DNA of 49,337 nt from Aquificales bacterium (GTDB lineage: Bacteria > Aquificota > Aquificia > Aquificales > Aquificaceae), in assembly GCA_015487615.1 (NCBI GenBank), contig WFPJ01000077.1:1-49337 (forward strand), read 5' to 3'. Position numbers and translations under genes: made by a program. Positions within the stretch are counted from its first letter, which is position 1; each line of letters opens with the position of its first letter. Of this stretch, positions 36,567 to 44,461 are shown in pieces. Below the pieces are notes generated by a model. That model ran no database searches. It was not told the DNA's origin and was given only the letters and a program-made list of their open reading frames with translations.

Positions 36567-38266
36567 AAGCTATTAAAGCCCTTCTTCTTGATAAGAAGGC
36601 TGAACTTTTTGAGATACTGGGTGATATTTTTAATGTAACCGGTCACAAGTTGATAGTAGCAAAGACCGAAGATCAGGCATTGGATCTTCTTAAGGCGGTT
36701 GATGTGGACATAATACTATTACCCTATGAGGATAGGGACTTTTGGGTTCACTCAAGGAAAGACCACGGTATAAAAGGAATATATCCCATGTTCATAGGAG
36801 AAAAGGAGGAGGAGCTCAGAGACATAGTTGAAATGGGTTTTTCCTACGTCAATTTCATAATGAAACCTTTTAATCCCCTTGATCTTCTCAACAGAATAGG
36901 ACATCTTTCAACCCTTGAAGAACATGAGGATCTCTCTGTCTTCGGCTTGCTTAATGTACTTATAGAGATGGAGAAACATGAAGAAACAGGATATGTGGAA
37001 CTGTCGCATAATGATGAGAAATGCATACTTTTTGTAGAGGGTGGAACCGTTAAGGAATCCACATGTGATACTGATGTTTTAAAAGGTCTGTTCGTCAAAG
37101 AGCCTGATATAACCAAGCTTCCCATTGTTGAGGACTTTGTTGCCAAGGAGCAGTTTAACTCAACAGATGATCTTATAGAAAAACTGTGGGTTGAGATGGA
37201 AGAGGTAGTTGAAGAGAAAGTGATAGAAGTAAAATTTGAGGATAGACTAAAAGAGCTTATAAGGGAAGTTGAGGAGGATGTATATTGCATACAGTTCCGC
37301 AGTGATAAGGATCTCTTGAGTAAAAATGCTTATCTTAGGGTGTTTAGAAATGGTGATACAAAGATAAACATGCTTATAAATCCGTGGCATCAGATAGTAT
37401 GGGGTGATATAAAGGCATGTATTGAACACCTCATAGGTGATATTAAATCACTGCACATAGTTATGCTCTTGACTCAAGATGTGTTTAAAAACCAGAATAT
37501 TATCAGGATAATGGAGGCTAATCCAAAGGTTACTCTTATAACCACGAGAGATATAGTGCATTCAATGAGGCTTGCGGGTATGCCAGCCTTCAAAACGAGA
37601 ACTCTTGATCTTTTTAGATATTTCAAGGTGACCCTTGCTACGGGTCATACGCTGAGTTTTATACCCGCCCCATACACGCCATATAAGGGTAACTTTGCGG
37701 TTATGGAAAGGGAGAAGGGAATACTTTATACATCAGAGATTTTCAGTTCAATGATCCCCGCATCACGCTTGTCTGATATAACAGCATTTGATCCGCATGG
37801 TATAAAAATATTCCACATGATACATATGCCCCATTCGGAAGGTGTGAAAAACTTTATAAATAGCTTAGAGGAATTACCTAAGTGGATACTACCCGCTTAT
37901 GGCAGTCTGTTGAAGGGTGAGGATGTTCAAAAGGCTGTAAATGTTTTGTCAAAGGTTAGTATGGGTATTGAACTTCCTATCATAAGGGATAAACAGGAAG
38001 CTATACTGATACTGAATGAAACCTTATCCTATATAAAAGGTAGGATAGACGGGGAGCTTTTCAGGGATATACTTTCCGAACTTGAAAGGTTTGCATTAAT
38101 AGAAAAGGGTAGGATAGTGGATGTACTGACGGAACCTTCCATCACCATTGATCAACTTTTCATATCTCTTTGTAACGTAAAATCTGTCAGTGATGAAATA
38201 ATGTACGATATACTAAACTTTATAAGTGAAAGGGAGGTTATGCTTCCCGCATTTATGTGCCTGTAG
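36563..38266 (+). CDS. Pseudo-receiver / PATAN-like / ODP-like (diiron MBL-fold) fusion
   Basis: A 567-residue three-part protein. Residues 1-115 look like a response-regulator receiver (ALLLDKKAELFEILGD ... NFIMKPFNPLDLLNRI), but the phospho-Asp position reads DIILLPYED, so it is probably not phosphorylated. Residues about 125-215 look like a PATAN/DUF4388 domain (VFGLLNVLIEMEKHEETGYVEL, CILFVEGGTVKES). Residues about 245-460 resemble the metallo-beta-lactamase fold of oxygen-binding diiron (ODP) proteins and flavodiiron proteins: AYLRVF.., TGHTLSFIPAPYTPYKGNFAVMEREKGILYTSEIFSS, WILPAYGSLLKG. The usual ligand strings HxExDH, SGDAFG and PSHG are changed to TQDVFK, TSEIFS and PAYG, so iron binding is doubtful. 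The role is unknown. Confidence 0.65.
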   Translation: MKAIKALLLDKKAELFEILGDIFNVTGHKLIVAKTEDQALDLLKAVDVDIILLPYEDRDFWVHSRKDHGIKGIYPMFIGEKEEELRDIVEMGFSYVNFIMKPFNPLDLLNRIGHLSTLEEHEDLSVFGLLNVLIEMEKHEETGYVELSHNDEKCILFVEGGTVKESTCDTDVLKGLFVKEPDITKLPIVEDFVAKEQFNSTDDLIEKLWVEMEEVVEEKVIEVKFEDRLKELIREVEEDVYCIQFRSDKDLLSKNAYLRVFRNGDTKINMLINPWHQIVWGDIKACIEHLIGDIKSLHIVMLLTQDVFKNQNIIRIMEANPKVTLITTRDIVHSMRLAGMPAFKTRTLDLFRYFKVTLATGHTLSFIPAPYTPYKGNFAVMEREKGILYTSEIFSSMIPASRLSDITAFDPHGIKIFHMIHMPHSEGVKNFINSLEELPKWILPAYGSLLKGEDVQKAVNVLSKVSMGIELPIIRDKQEAILILNETLSYIKGRIDGELFRDILSELERFALIEKGRIVDVLTEPSITIDQLFISLCNVKSVSDEIMYDILNFISEREVMLPAFMCL

Positions 38267-39158
38267 TTTTTACTACCTCAGAAAAGTATCTTATAAGTAT
38301 CTCCTTGGGGGGTGTCTTAAGGTTTTTATCCTTTAAAGGTATTGCGTATGGTGAAATTTTTAGCTTTCTTTCTTCCTGTAAACTTAGTTTAAACCTTATT
38401 GTGGGAGAACACACCGTTCCTCCCCTTCTTCTGCCGACCGGTGAGCTTTCACCCACGAAGAAGCCGAGCATTTTCAAAGCTTTCCTGACACACAGAGCGG
38501 ATGTATATGATACCCATACTCCGTCTTCTTTGAGTTTACTTGTTATCTCGCGCAGTAAATCAATGGTCCACATCTCTGGATTTCTGAAAGGTGAAAAGGG
38601 GTCGTGGAAAATAGCATCAGCCTTATCTTTTATAGAATCTATTGTGTTTCTTATATCCCCCTCTATAAGTTCTATAAGTATCCCTTGCCTTTCCAATGCA
38701 TCCCTATTCTTCCATACCTTATTATGAAGATTTCCGTATGGTTCGGGCATGGGCGGTAATTTAGAGGGAAAGGTTTTGTCAAGTCCGTATATCTTAATTT
38801 CTATCGTGGGGTTAATGTTTTTTAGATGATGTATAGCTACCACGCTGTTATATCCCAATCCGAAGCCTATGTCTATTATAATTATCTTCTTGCTTTTCTT
38901 TGCTTTATCAATAAGCCCAGAGGGTAGAAGGAATTTTTCATAGCATTCCCTTACCGCACCCGCATATACACTGTGGTATGGTTCTCCGTATTCCTTGCTT
39001 ATAAGCGTGAAGGAGCCGTCCCTTGTTTTTATTATTTCCCCCTCCGCCTTTATTGAGGGTTTGTACCATCTATTAAGTTCCTTTTCTACCCTTAGGGCTT
39101 CTTCCTCAGAAAGTTTAATACCGAATTTTTCCGCAACTCCTCTTATATACTCTACCAT
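38253..39158 (-). CDS. mnmC2: tRNA mnm5U methyltransferase, MnmC2 without MnmC1 (DUF752)
   Basis: A 301-residue SAM-dependent methyltransferase of the DUF752/MnmD type, which finishes mnm5U at the wobble position of tRNA. Visible are EPYHSVYAGAVRECYEKFL, the SAM loop IIDIGFGLGYNSVVAI (about 93-108), the FHDPFSPFRNPEMWTIDLLREI catalytic segment and PVGRRRGGTVCS. There is no FAD-dependent MnmC1 oxidase domain. A stand-alone protein of this family from Aquifex aeolicus has been characterised as MnmC2. It is the last gene of the long minus-strand operon and overlaps lepB by 7 nt. Confidence 0.9.
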   Translation of the reverse strand: MVEYIRGVAEKFGIKLSEEEALRVEKELNRWYKPSIKAEGEIIKTRDGSFTLISKEYGEPYHSVYAGAVRECYEKFLLPSGLIDKAKKSKKIIIIDIGFGLGYNSVVAIHHLKNINPTIEIKIYGLDKTFPSKLPPMPEPYGNLHNKVWKNRDALERQGILIELIEGDIRNTIDSIKDKADAIFHDPFSPFRNPEMWTIDLLREITSKLKEDGVWVSYTSALCVRKALKMLGFFVGESSPVGRRRGGTVCSPTIRFKLSLQEERKLKISPYAIPLKDKNLKTPPKEILIRYFSEVVKTTGT

Positions 39159-39835
39159 ATAAAGTGTTTGCCTATTCTGTCAAACCTAGGATTTAATATT
39201 GCATAGAATATTTGTCGGAAGGCTGTAAACGGTGTAACATCGGTGGTTCTTATAGGGGGTACCTTGCCAGAGAAGTAAATCACAAAGGCTTTTCCCACTA
39301 TTTTATCCCTGGGCAGGAATCCCCAGTATCTGCTATCTTCACTGTTATCCCTGTTGTCTCCCATAACAAAGTATGCGTTTTCTGGAATCTTAGTAGGAGG
39401 AAGGTTAATACGAGGTACCAAGGGATCTTTGTAAAGTGCTATTAGATGTTTAACACCGTTAGGGAGAGTTTCCTCGTATATGAGCCTTTCGTGACCTCCG
39501 TCTTTATCTCTGCCAACAAGTTTGAGCGGTAGTTCCTTGCCGTTTATGAAAACCCTGTGACCCCTTATTTCTATCGTGTCACCGGGCATTCCTATTATCC
39601 TCTTTATGAAGTCTATATCTGGATTTAAGGGCCATTTGAACACAACAATGTCTCCCCTCTTCGGTTCTGTAAATCTGTAAACCAATTTATTAACCAATAT
39701 GAAATCTCCCACGAGTAAGGTGGGTTTCATGGAACCTGAAGGTATGTTGAAGGCTTGAACAAAGAAAGTCCTTATTACCAAGAAGACTGCAATAATTATA
39801 GCAAATTCAATTATCCACTTCCTTGTCTTATCCAT
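39152..39835 (-). CDS. lepB: Signal peptidase I
   Basis: LepB cleaves signal peptides at the outer face of the inner membrane. The protein is 227 aa with one N-terminal membrane helix (WIIEFAIIIAVFLVIRTFFV). The Ser nucleophile is in IPSGSMKPTLLVGDFILVNK (about 33-52), the general-base Lys in DFIKRIIGMPGDTIE (about 77-91), and the box E motif is FVMGDNRDNSEDSRYWGFL. The start ATG and the rlmN stop share a base (TAATG). Confidence 0.96.
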   Translation of the reverse strand: MDKTRKWIIEFAIIIAVFLVIRTFFVQAFNIPSGSMKPTLLVGDFILVNKLVYRFTEPKRGDIVVFKWPLNPDIDFIKRIIGMPGDTIEIRGHRVFINGKELPLKLVGRDKDGGHERLIYEETLPNGVKHLIALYKDPLVPRINLPPTKIPENAYFVMGDNRDNSEDSRYWGFLPRDKIVGKAFVIYFSGKVPPIRTTDVTPFTAFRQIFYAILNPRFDRIGKHFIW

Positions 39836-40872
39836 TAGACATTCACCCCCTCATATTTAGCCCTTAATTGTCCGCATGCCCCGAAGACTTTCTGCCCCTT
39901 GCTAAATCTTATAAAGCATGATATTCCGTTTTCCCAAAGTATTTTTTGGAAATTTATTATATTTTCAGGTTCCGGTCTTTTGTAAGGAAGGGTGGGGTAA
40001 GGGTTATAAGGTATTATGTTGACTTTAAACCTTTTTTTGTACCTTCCTATTAACTTTACCAATTCAAGAGCGTCTTCAGGTGAATCATTTATATCCTTTA
40101 TAAGTACATACTCAAGGGTTATCCTTCTATATGGCTTCAGAGGATATTCTTTTAGAAGATTCATAAGTTGCCTAAGCTTATTAGTTTTGCATATAGGCAT
40201 CAATGTTTCCCTTTTTTCTTGAGAGGGGGCATTTATTGAAACCGCAAGATTCACTTCAGACATTACTGGATCGTGAGCCATTCTCCTTAGCTGGTATATT
40301 ATACCGCTTGTGGATATGGTTACCCTCCTCTTTGATAGGTCAAATCCCCAAGGCATGGTAAGTATTTCAACCGCTTTCCTAACATTTTCATAGTTGGCAA
40401 GTGGTTCACCCATACCCATAAATACAACATTCCTTACCTTAACACCGGATATCTTTTGAACTTGGAGAAGCTGGTCCACTATCTCCTCTGTTCTAAGGTT
40501 TCTTTTAAGACCGTCAATAGCGGTGGCACAAAAGGTGCACCCGATAGCACAGCCTACTTGTGAAGAAACGCAGAGGGTATAGTGATCCCTTTCTTTTATA
40601 AGTACAGTTTCTACAATATAGCCGTCCTCTGTCTTAAAAAGAAACTTCTCAGAATCGGAAGAAGTAACCCTCTTTATAAAGTTAAGGGTGTTTATCTTAA
40701 AGTTTTTCTTCAAATACTTACGAAAATCTTTGGGAAGATCCGTCATTGCTTCAAAATCCGTAATTCCCTTTTTGTATATCCATTTAAGGATTTGATCCAC
40801 CCTGTATCTTTCAAATCCTCTGTTAACAAATAAGTCAATCAGTTCATCTTTTGTATAGGATGTAATGACCAT
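39835..40872 (-). CDS. rlmN: 23S rRNA/tRNA adenine-C2 methyltransferase RlmN
   Basis: RlmN is a radical SAM enzyme that methylates C2 of A2503 in 23S rRNA and A37 in tRNA. It is 345 aa with an N-terminal accessory domain, the cluster motif VGCAIGCTFCATAIDGLKRNL (about 105-125), GMGEPLANYENV, and the C-terminal catalytic cysteine in QKVFGACGQLRAKYEG. It lies 15 nt after the PTPS-like gene in the minus-strand operon. Confidence 0.97.
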   Translation of the reverse strand: MVITSYTKDELIDLFVNRGFERYRVDQILKWIYKKGITDFEAMTDLPKDFRKYLKKNFKINTLNFIKRVTSSDSEKFLFKTEDGYIVETVLIKERDHYTLCVSSQVGCAIGCTFCATAIDGLKRNLRTEEIVDQLLQVQKISGVKVRNVVFMGMGEPLANYENVRKAVEILTMPWGFDLSKRRVTISTSGIIYQLRRMAHDPVMSEVNLAVSINAPSQEKRETLMPICKTNKLRQLMNLLKEYPLKPYRRITLEYVLIKDINDSPEDALELVKLIGRYKKRFKVNIIPYNPYPTLPYKRPEPENIINFQKILWENGISCFIRFSKGQKVFGACGQLRAKYEGVNV

Positions 40873-40887
40873 AGCAAATATAATATA

Positions 40888-41232
40888 TCACTCAAAGTAT
40901 TCCGCACCACAATTTTCCGTTTCCCACACTACAACCTTTTTAAGGGATGGGAATTTTACCTTCACCTTCTCATAAATCCACTTTGCTACATTTTCTGCAC
41001 TCGGTGAAAAGTCAAATATATCATTTAGGTGTTTGTAATCGGGGAGAATGTCTTTTAAAAATCTGTCAACTTCCAAGAAGTCAATGCCCATTCCGCCTTT
41101 GTCAACCTTATCAGCTTCTATGTATAGCTCTACCATCCAGGTGTGTCCGTGAAGAGGTTCAGGTTTGCCGTGGTAGTCTGTGAGAAAGTGGGAAGCGTTA
41201 AATTTCCTTTTTACTCTTATAATCCAAGCCAT
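40888..41232 (-). CDS. 6-pyruvoyl-tetrahydropterin synthase family protein, PTPS-III type
   Basis: A 114-residue COG0720 protein (T-fold). The zinc histidines are in ASHFL and LHGHTW. In QueD the catalytic Cys lies in a CxxxHGH string; here the string is KPEPLHGHTW, with no Cys but with Glu two residues before HGH (ExxHGH). That is the signature given to PTPS-III enzymes, which make 6-hydroxymethyl-dihydropterin and replace FolB in folate synthesis. So folate rather than queuosine is the better guess. The ATG has AGGAGG upstream, and the first 35 nt overlap the GGDEF gene. Confidence 0.85.
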   Translation of the reverse strand: MAWIIRVKRKFNASHFLTDYHGKPEPLHGHTWMVELYIEADKVDKGGMGIDFLEVDRFLKDILPDYKHLNDIFDFSPSAENVAKWIYEKVKVKFPSLKKVVVWETENCGAEYFE

Positions 41233-41974
41233 GCCTTTCCGCCTCCTTTATTATCCTTTTAACTTTATACATCCTTTCGTCCGCTTTCTTTAATAGCGTT
41301 TCAAGATCTTTACCGTCCTTAGGAAAGCATGCGTATCCAGTACTCAGAGTTATTTTAATACCTTCCTTTTCAAAAAATACCTTATTCTGTAGTCTGTAAA
41401 TTATGTTAAGTACATTGACGCATGGATCATCTGGTATAAATACAAGAAACTCATCACCTCCCCATCTTCCTACTATATCGTTATGCCTGAGGGAATCCTT
41501 TATCTTGTTTGCTATAATTGAAAGCACCGCATCTCCTGTAACATGCCCAAACTTATCATTTATAAGTTTAAAATTATTTAGATCTATTAGAATTATACTG
41601 AAAACATGATCAAGTTTTATAGCTTTTTCAATTTTATCTTTAAGTAATTCTTCTAAAAACACCCTATTATAAACGCCTGTAAGAGAATCATAGATTGCTA
41701 TTTTTTCAAGTCTTTTCATTGAAAGTATTAATTTTACAAGACGAATGAAGGAATAAAATATAATAAACAAACCAACAAAGGTTAAAGTAAGGGATAGATA
41801 AGGCTTTTCAATCACAAGTATAAATAATCTGGAAAAAAAGAGAAAAAGAAGACCTGTTAATAGTATTAAAAGATATCTTCTGAAATCTTTATTTAGAATA
41901 ATTATTACTGTTGCAGTTATTGTGAATATTATGAAAATGAATAGTTCTAAAATGAATATGTTTTCGGAAGTCAC
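41198..41974 (-). CDS. Membrane diguanylate cyclase (GGDEF)
   Basis: A 258-residue protein from a GTG start. Three to four membrane helices fill residues about 8-95 (IFILELFIFIIFTITATVIII, YLLILLTGLLFLFFSRLFILVI, LTLTFVGLFIIFYSF), then a single GGDEF domain. The active site is GRWGGDEFLVFIP, and an I-site RxxD (RHND) lies five residues before it. It should make c-di-GMP and be inhibited by it. No sensor domain beyond the membrane part is visible. Confidence 0.9.
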   Translation of the reverse strand: MTSENIFILELFIFIIFTITATVIIILNKDFRRYLLILLTGLLFLFFSRLFILVIEKPYLSLTLTFVGLFIIFYSFIRLVKLILSMKRLEKIAIYDSLTGVYNRVFLEELLKDKIEKAIKLDHVFSIILIDLNNFKLINDKFGHVTGDAVLSIIANKIKDSLRHNDIVGRWGGDEFLVFIPDDPCVNVLNIIYRLQNKVFFEKEGIKITLSTGYACFPKDGKDLETLLKKADERMYKVKRIIKEAERHGLDYKSKKEI

Positions 41975-41999
41975 TACAAAACCTCTTAACTCTTATATC

Positions 42000-42212
42000 T
42001 CAGCCTATAATTTCCTTAGCTTTTTTAAGGCACGAGTGTACTGCAAACATAAGTCCATGATTGTCCCATCTGTCAAATTTTTCAATAATCTGTTTTTCTC
42101 CGTTTTTAATCCTTATGTATATATAGTTGAGGGCTTCCCTTACTAAAGGAGTATCGCCGAGTTCTCTAATAATTCTATCTCTAACTTCCGGTGGTAAAGG
42201 TATTTCCTCCAC
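42000..42212 (-). CDS. Small hypothetical protein
   Basis: About 70 residues. I choose the GTG at 42212 (MEEIPLPPEVRDRIIRELGD), because a GGAGG lies 6 nt upstream of it; the tracked TTG at 42218 would touch the Shine-Dalgarno sequence. The protein is soluble and helical, with RWDNHGLMFAVHSCLKKAKEIIG at the C-terminus. It begins inside the end of the PHP gene and ends 25 nt before the GGDEF gene. I do not recognise a family. Confidence 0.55.
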   Translation of the reverse strand: MEEIPLPPEVRDRIIRELGDTPLVREALNYIYIRIKNGEKQIIEKFDRWDNHGLMFAVHSCLKKAKEIIG

Positions 42213-43224
42213 TCTCAACCTCCAAAGAACTGCTAATAAAGTAAGGTGTTAATCCAAAATATATTTTAAAAAATTTAAACCTGTAAGTGTATCCGTATAT
42301 TATATAATTTCCCTCTTCAAGCTCTGGGGATCTGCTACAGTCACAACAATATATTTCTTTACCTTTGTACGGTTTTATAAACCATATAACATTCTTTCTG
42401 GGAGAGTAAATGTTTATGCGATTGTTTTCCATCCATATTATGAAAGGTTTTTCATCAAATACGATAACAGTTTTTCCCTCCTTAAGGGCTTTTACGAAAT
42501 CTTTTTCGCTTTTTATGGGTCTTTTGGAGAAAATATAGTTTCTGAAAATCTTGAAGGAAAAGGAATAGTTTGGGAACAGAAGTTTCTTTTTTGAATCAAC
42601 ATAATAGAGCTTTACATGATGATCCAAGCCTCCTACTGTTTTTATAAACCAGTTTTTTTCTATTATCTTTTTTGTATAGTATTCTATATCAATAAGTCTT
42701 CTTAGATAATAAGGCATGTTGTTTTTTAAAAACGGATAAAAAAGAATATAGGAAAAACATAAAAGTATCACTCCGAGTTTATTCTTTTTAAGTACATCCT
42801 TTACATTTATAACTTCCAGAGGGGTACCTTTATCAACCTTCCCCTCCCATATATACTTGGGGTTAAATGGATGAGCTATTACTTTTACCTCACCTAAGTC
42901 TATTATATCTCCTTCTTCTACCCTCTTTTCTTCTGCCACTATAAAATCGCCTACTACATGTTGGGCAACATCCTTATTTCTGTGATCTGAAATAACTACA
43001 AAATCTATACCACACTCTTCTTTTGCCTTTTTTATATCCTCAAGCTTCCCCAAGGAATCGTAGGAAAACTGTGTATGTATGTGAAATTGAAATGAGTAAA
43101 TGTAAATATTTGGTATATCAATTATTGTTTCACATCTGTTTGCTCTCAAAAATTTTACCGGTAGTAAAAAGAGCCATATACCAAGAAAAATGTATATTAA
43201 TAGTATAAGTAAGAGTACGGTCAT
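42181..43224 (-). CDS. Membrane-anchored PHP-domain protein
   Basis: A 347-residue protein. Residues 3-25 are a membrane helix (VLLLILLIYIFLGIWLFLLPV). A PHP-type metal-dependent phosphoesterase domain follows: FHIHTQFSYDSLGKLEDI (HxHTxxSxD), DFVVISDHRN and VKVIAHPFNP. A second hydrophobic stretch (GVILLCFSYILFYPFL, about 145-160) interrupts the domain. VGGLDHHVK may give further metal ligands. The C-terminal third is strand-rich with YCCDCSRSP. Its ATG overlaps the trpS stop (ATGA). The substrate is unknown. Confidence 0.75.
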   Translation of the reverse strand: MTVLLLILLIYIFLGIWLFLLPVKFLRANRCETIIDIPNIYIYSFQFHIHTQFSYDSLGKLEDIKKAKEECGIDFVVISDHRNKDVAQHVVGDFIVAEEKRVEEGDIIDLGEVKVIAHPFNPKYIWEGKVDKGTPLEVINVKDVLKKNKLGVILLCFSYILFYPFLKNNMPYYLRRLIDIEYYTKKIIEKNWFIKTVGGLDHHVKLYYVDSKKKLLFPNYSFSFKIFRNYIFSKRPIKSEKDFVKALKEGKTVIVFDEKPFIIWMENNRINIYSPRKNVIWFIKPYKGKEIYCCDCSRSPELEEGNYIIYGYTYRFKFFKIYFGLTPYFISSSLEVESGGNTFTTGS

Positions 43225-44408
43225 CTTATATGCATCTTTTCTCTTACTTCTTCCATGGTTCTTTCCGCAATATCTTTTGCTGTTTTGCTTCCCTCTTCAA
43301 AAATTTCGTGTATTACTTTTATATCTTTCGCTATTTCCTTTCTTTTTTCCCTAACCGGTTCAATAACACTTATAACATTGGGTATGAGCTTACGCTTACA
43401 TTCAACACAACCAAGTTTACCTTCCTTACAGTTCCTGTAAATCTCCTCTATCTCATCCTTGTTAGGATTCATAATCTTGTGATATGTAAATACCGCGCAT
43501 ATATCGGGTCTGCCTGGGTCATTTTTTCTGAGCTTTTGGGGATCGGTAAACATCTTTAATATCTTTTCTTCTATCTCTTTGTTTTCATCAGAAAAGAATA
43601 TGGCATTTCCGTAAGATTTACTCATTTTCCTACCGTCTATACCGGGTATTTTGGGTGTTTCTGTTAAAAGGGCTTTAGGTTCCGGGAATGTATTACCGTA
43701 AAGATGATTAAACCTTCGTGCTATTTCCCTTGTCATTTCTATGTGGGGTAACTGGTCCTCACCTACTGGGACACCTTCCGCTTTATATATAAGTATGTCC
43801 GCAGCTTGTAAAACCGGGTAACCCAAAAATCCGTAGGTATCAGTTTCATAAAATTCCCTTTTTGATACATTTATTTTCTGTAACATTTCCTTTTCAATTA
43901 ATCCATTAAATAGGGCTTCAACAAAGTTTTCCGCCAATGAGTCTATAAGATGTTCTTCAAATCCCTCAAAATCTTCAACCTTGTAGGGTAGCAGATTTAT
44001 AAACTGTCTAACCGCATCCCTTATACCACCCCTGAATTGTATTTCAAGATCTTGAATCTTCAATAGATTGTACTTCATATCCTTATAAGTGGGATTCCAT
44101 TCAAGCCAACTTTTTGGAGTTATCATGCCGAGTAGAAGGTACAGTTCCGCATGCTGTTTTACACTGGATTGGCGGAACAATACACTCTTTTTTGGATCAA
44201 GCCCCATCGCAATCCAATCCACCATTAGTTCTTCTATGTTTTTTTCCAATTCACTTACATCCTTGTACGAAGTAGTTAAGGCGTGCCAGTCCGCTATGAA
44301 GAAAAAGGTTTCTTCTTTTTCCTGAAGATCAATCCAGCTTTTTATAACTCCATAGTAGTGACCTAAGTGTAATTTTCCTGTTGGTCTCATGCCACTTATT
44401 ATTCTCAT
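43221..44408 (-). CDS. trpS: Tryptophanyl-tRNA synthetase with a [4Fe-4S] cysteine motif
   Basis: TrpS charges tRNA-Trp. The 395-residue class I synthetase has the HIGH-type GMRPTGKLHLGHYYG and the KMSKSYGN loop. Unlike the usual 330-residue form, it carries a region after KMSKS with four cysteines in the exact spacing C-x22-C-x6-C-x2-C (ICAVF ... NCKEGKLGCVEC). The same spacing binds a [4Fe-4S] cluster near the anticodon site in Thermotoga maritima TrpRS. It heads the long minus-strand operon; a TAAAAT box ends 8 nt before its ATG. Confidence 0.95.
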   Translation of the reverse strand: MRIISGMRPTGKLHLGHYYGVIKSWIDLQEKEETFFFIADWHALTTSYKDVSELEKNIEELMVDWIAMGLDPKKSVLFRQSSVKQHAELYLLLGMITPKSWLEWNPTYKDMKYNLLKIQDLEIQFRGGIRDAVRQFINLLPYKVEDFEGFEEHLIDSLAENFVEALFNGLIEKEMLQKINVSKREFYETDTYGFLGYPVLQAADILIYKAEGVPVGEDQLPHIEMTREIARRFNHLYGNTFPEPKALLTETPKIPGIDGRKMSKSYGNAIFFSDENKEIEEKILKMFTDPQKLRKNDPGRPDICAVFTYHKIMNPNKDEIEEIYRNCKEGKLGCVECKRKLIPNVISVIEPVREKRKEIAKDIKVIHEIFEEGSKTAKDIAERTMEEVREKMHIR

Positions 44409-44461
44409 AAGGAAGTATTTTATTATCTTCCAAAAATTAATGCTGTATAGAATATAACATT

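Noticed and set aside
36844-37290. Minus-strand ORF of 148 aa rich in Ser/Thr
   Set aside because: It is an antisense shadow of the pseudo-receiver gene, which has clear domain patterns on the plus strand.
40888-41232. Annotation as QueD (queuosine synthesis)
   Set aside because: The catalytic Cys of the CxxxHGH motif is absent; the ExxHGH form points to PTPS-III.
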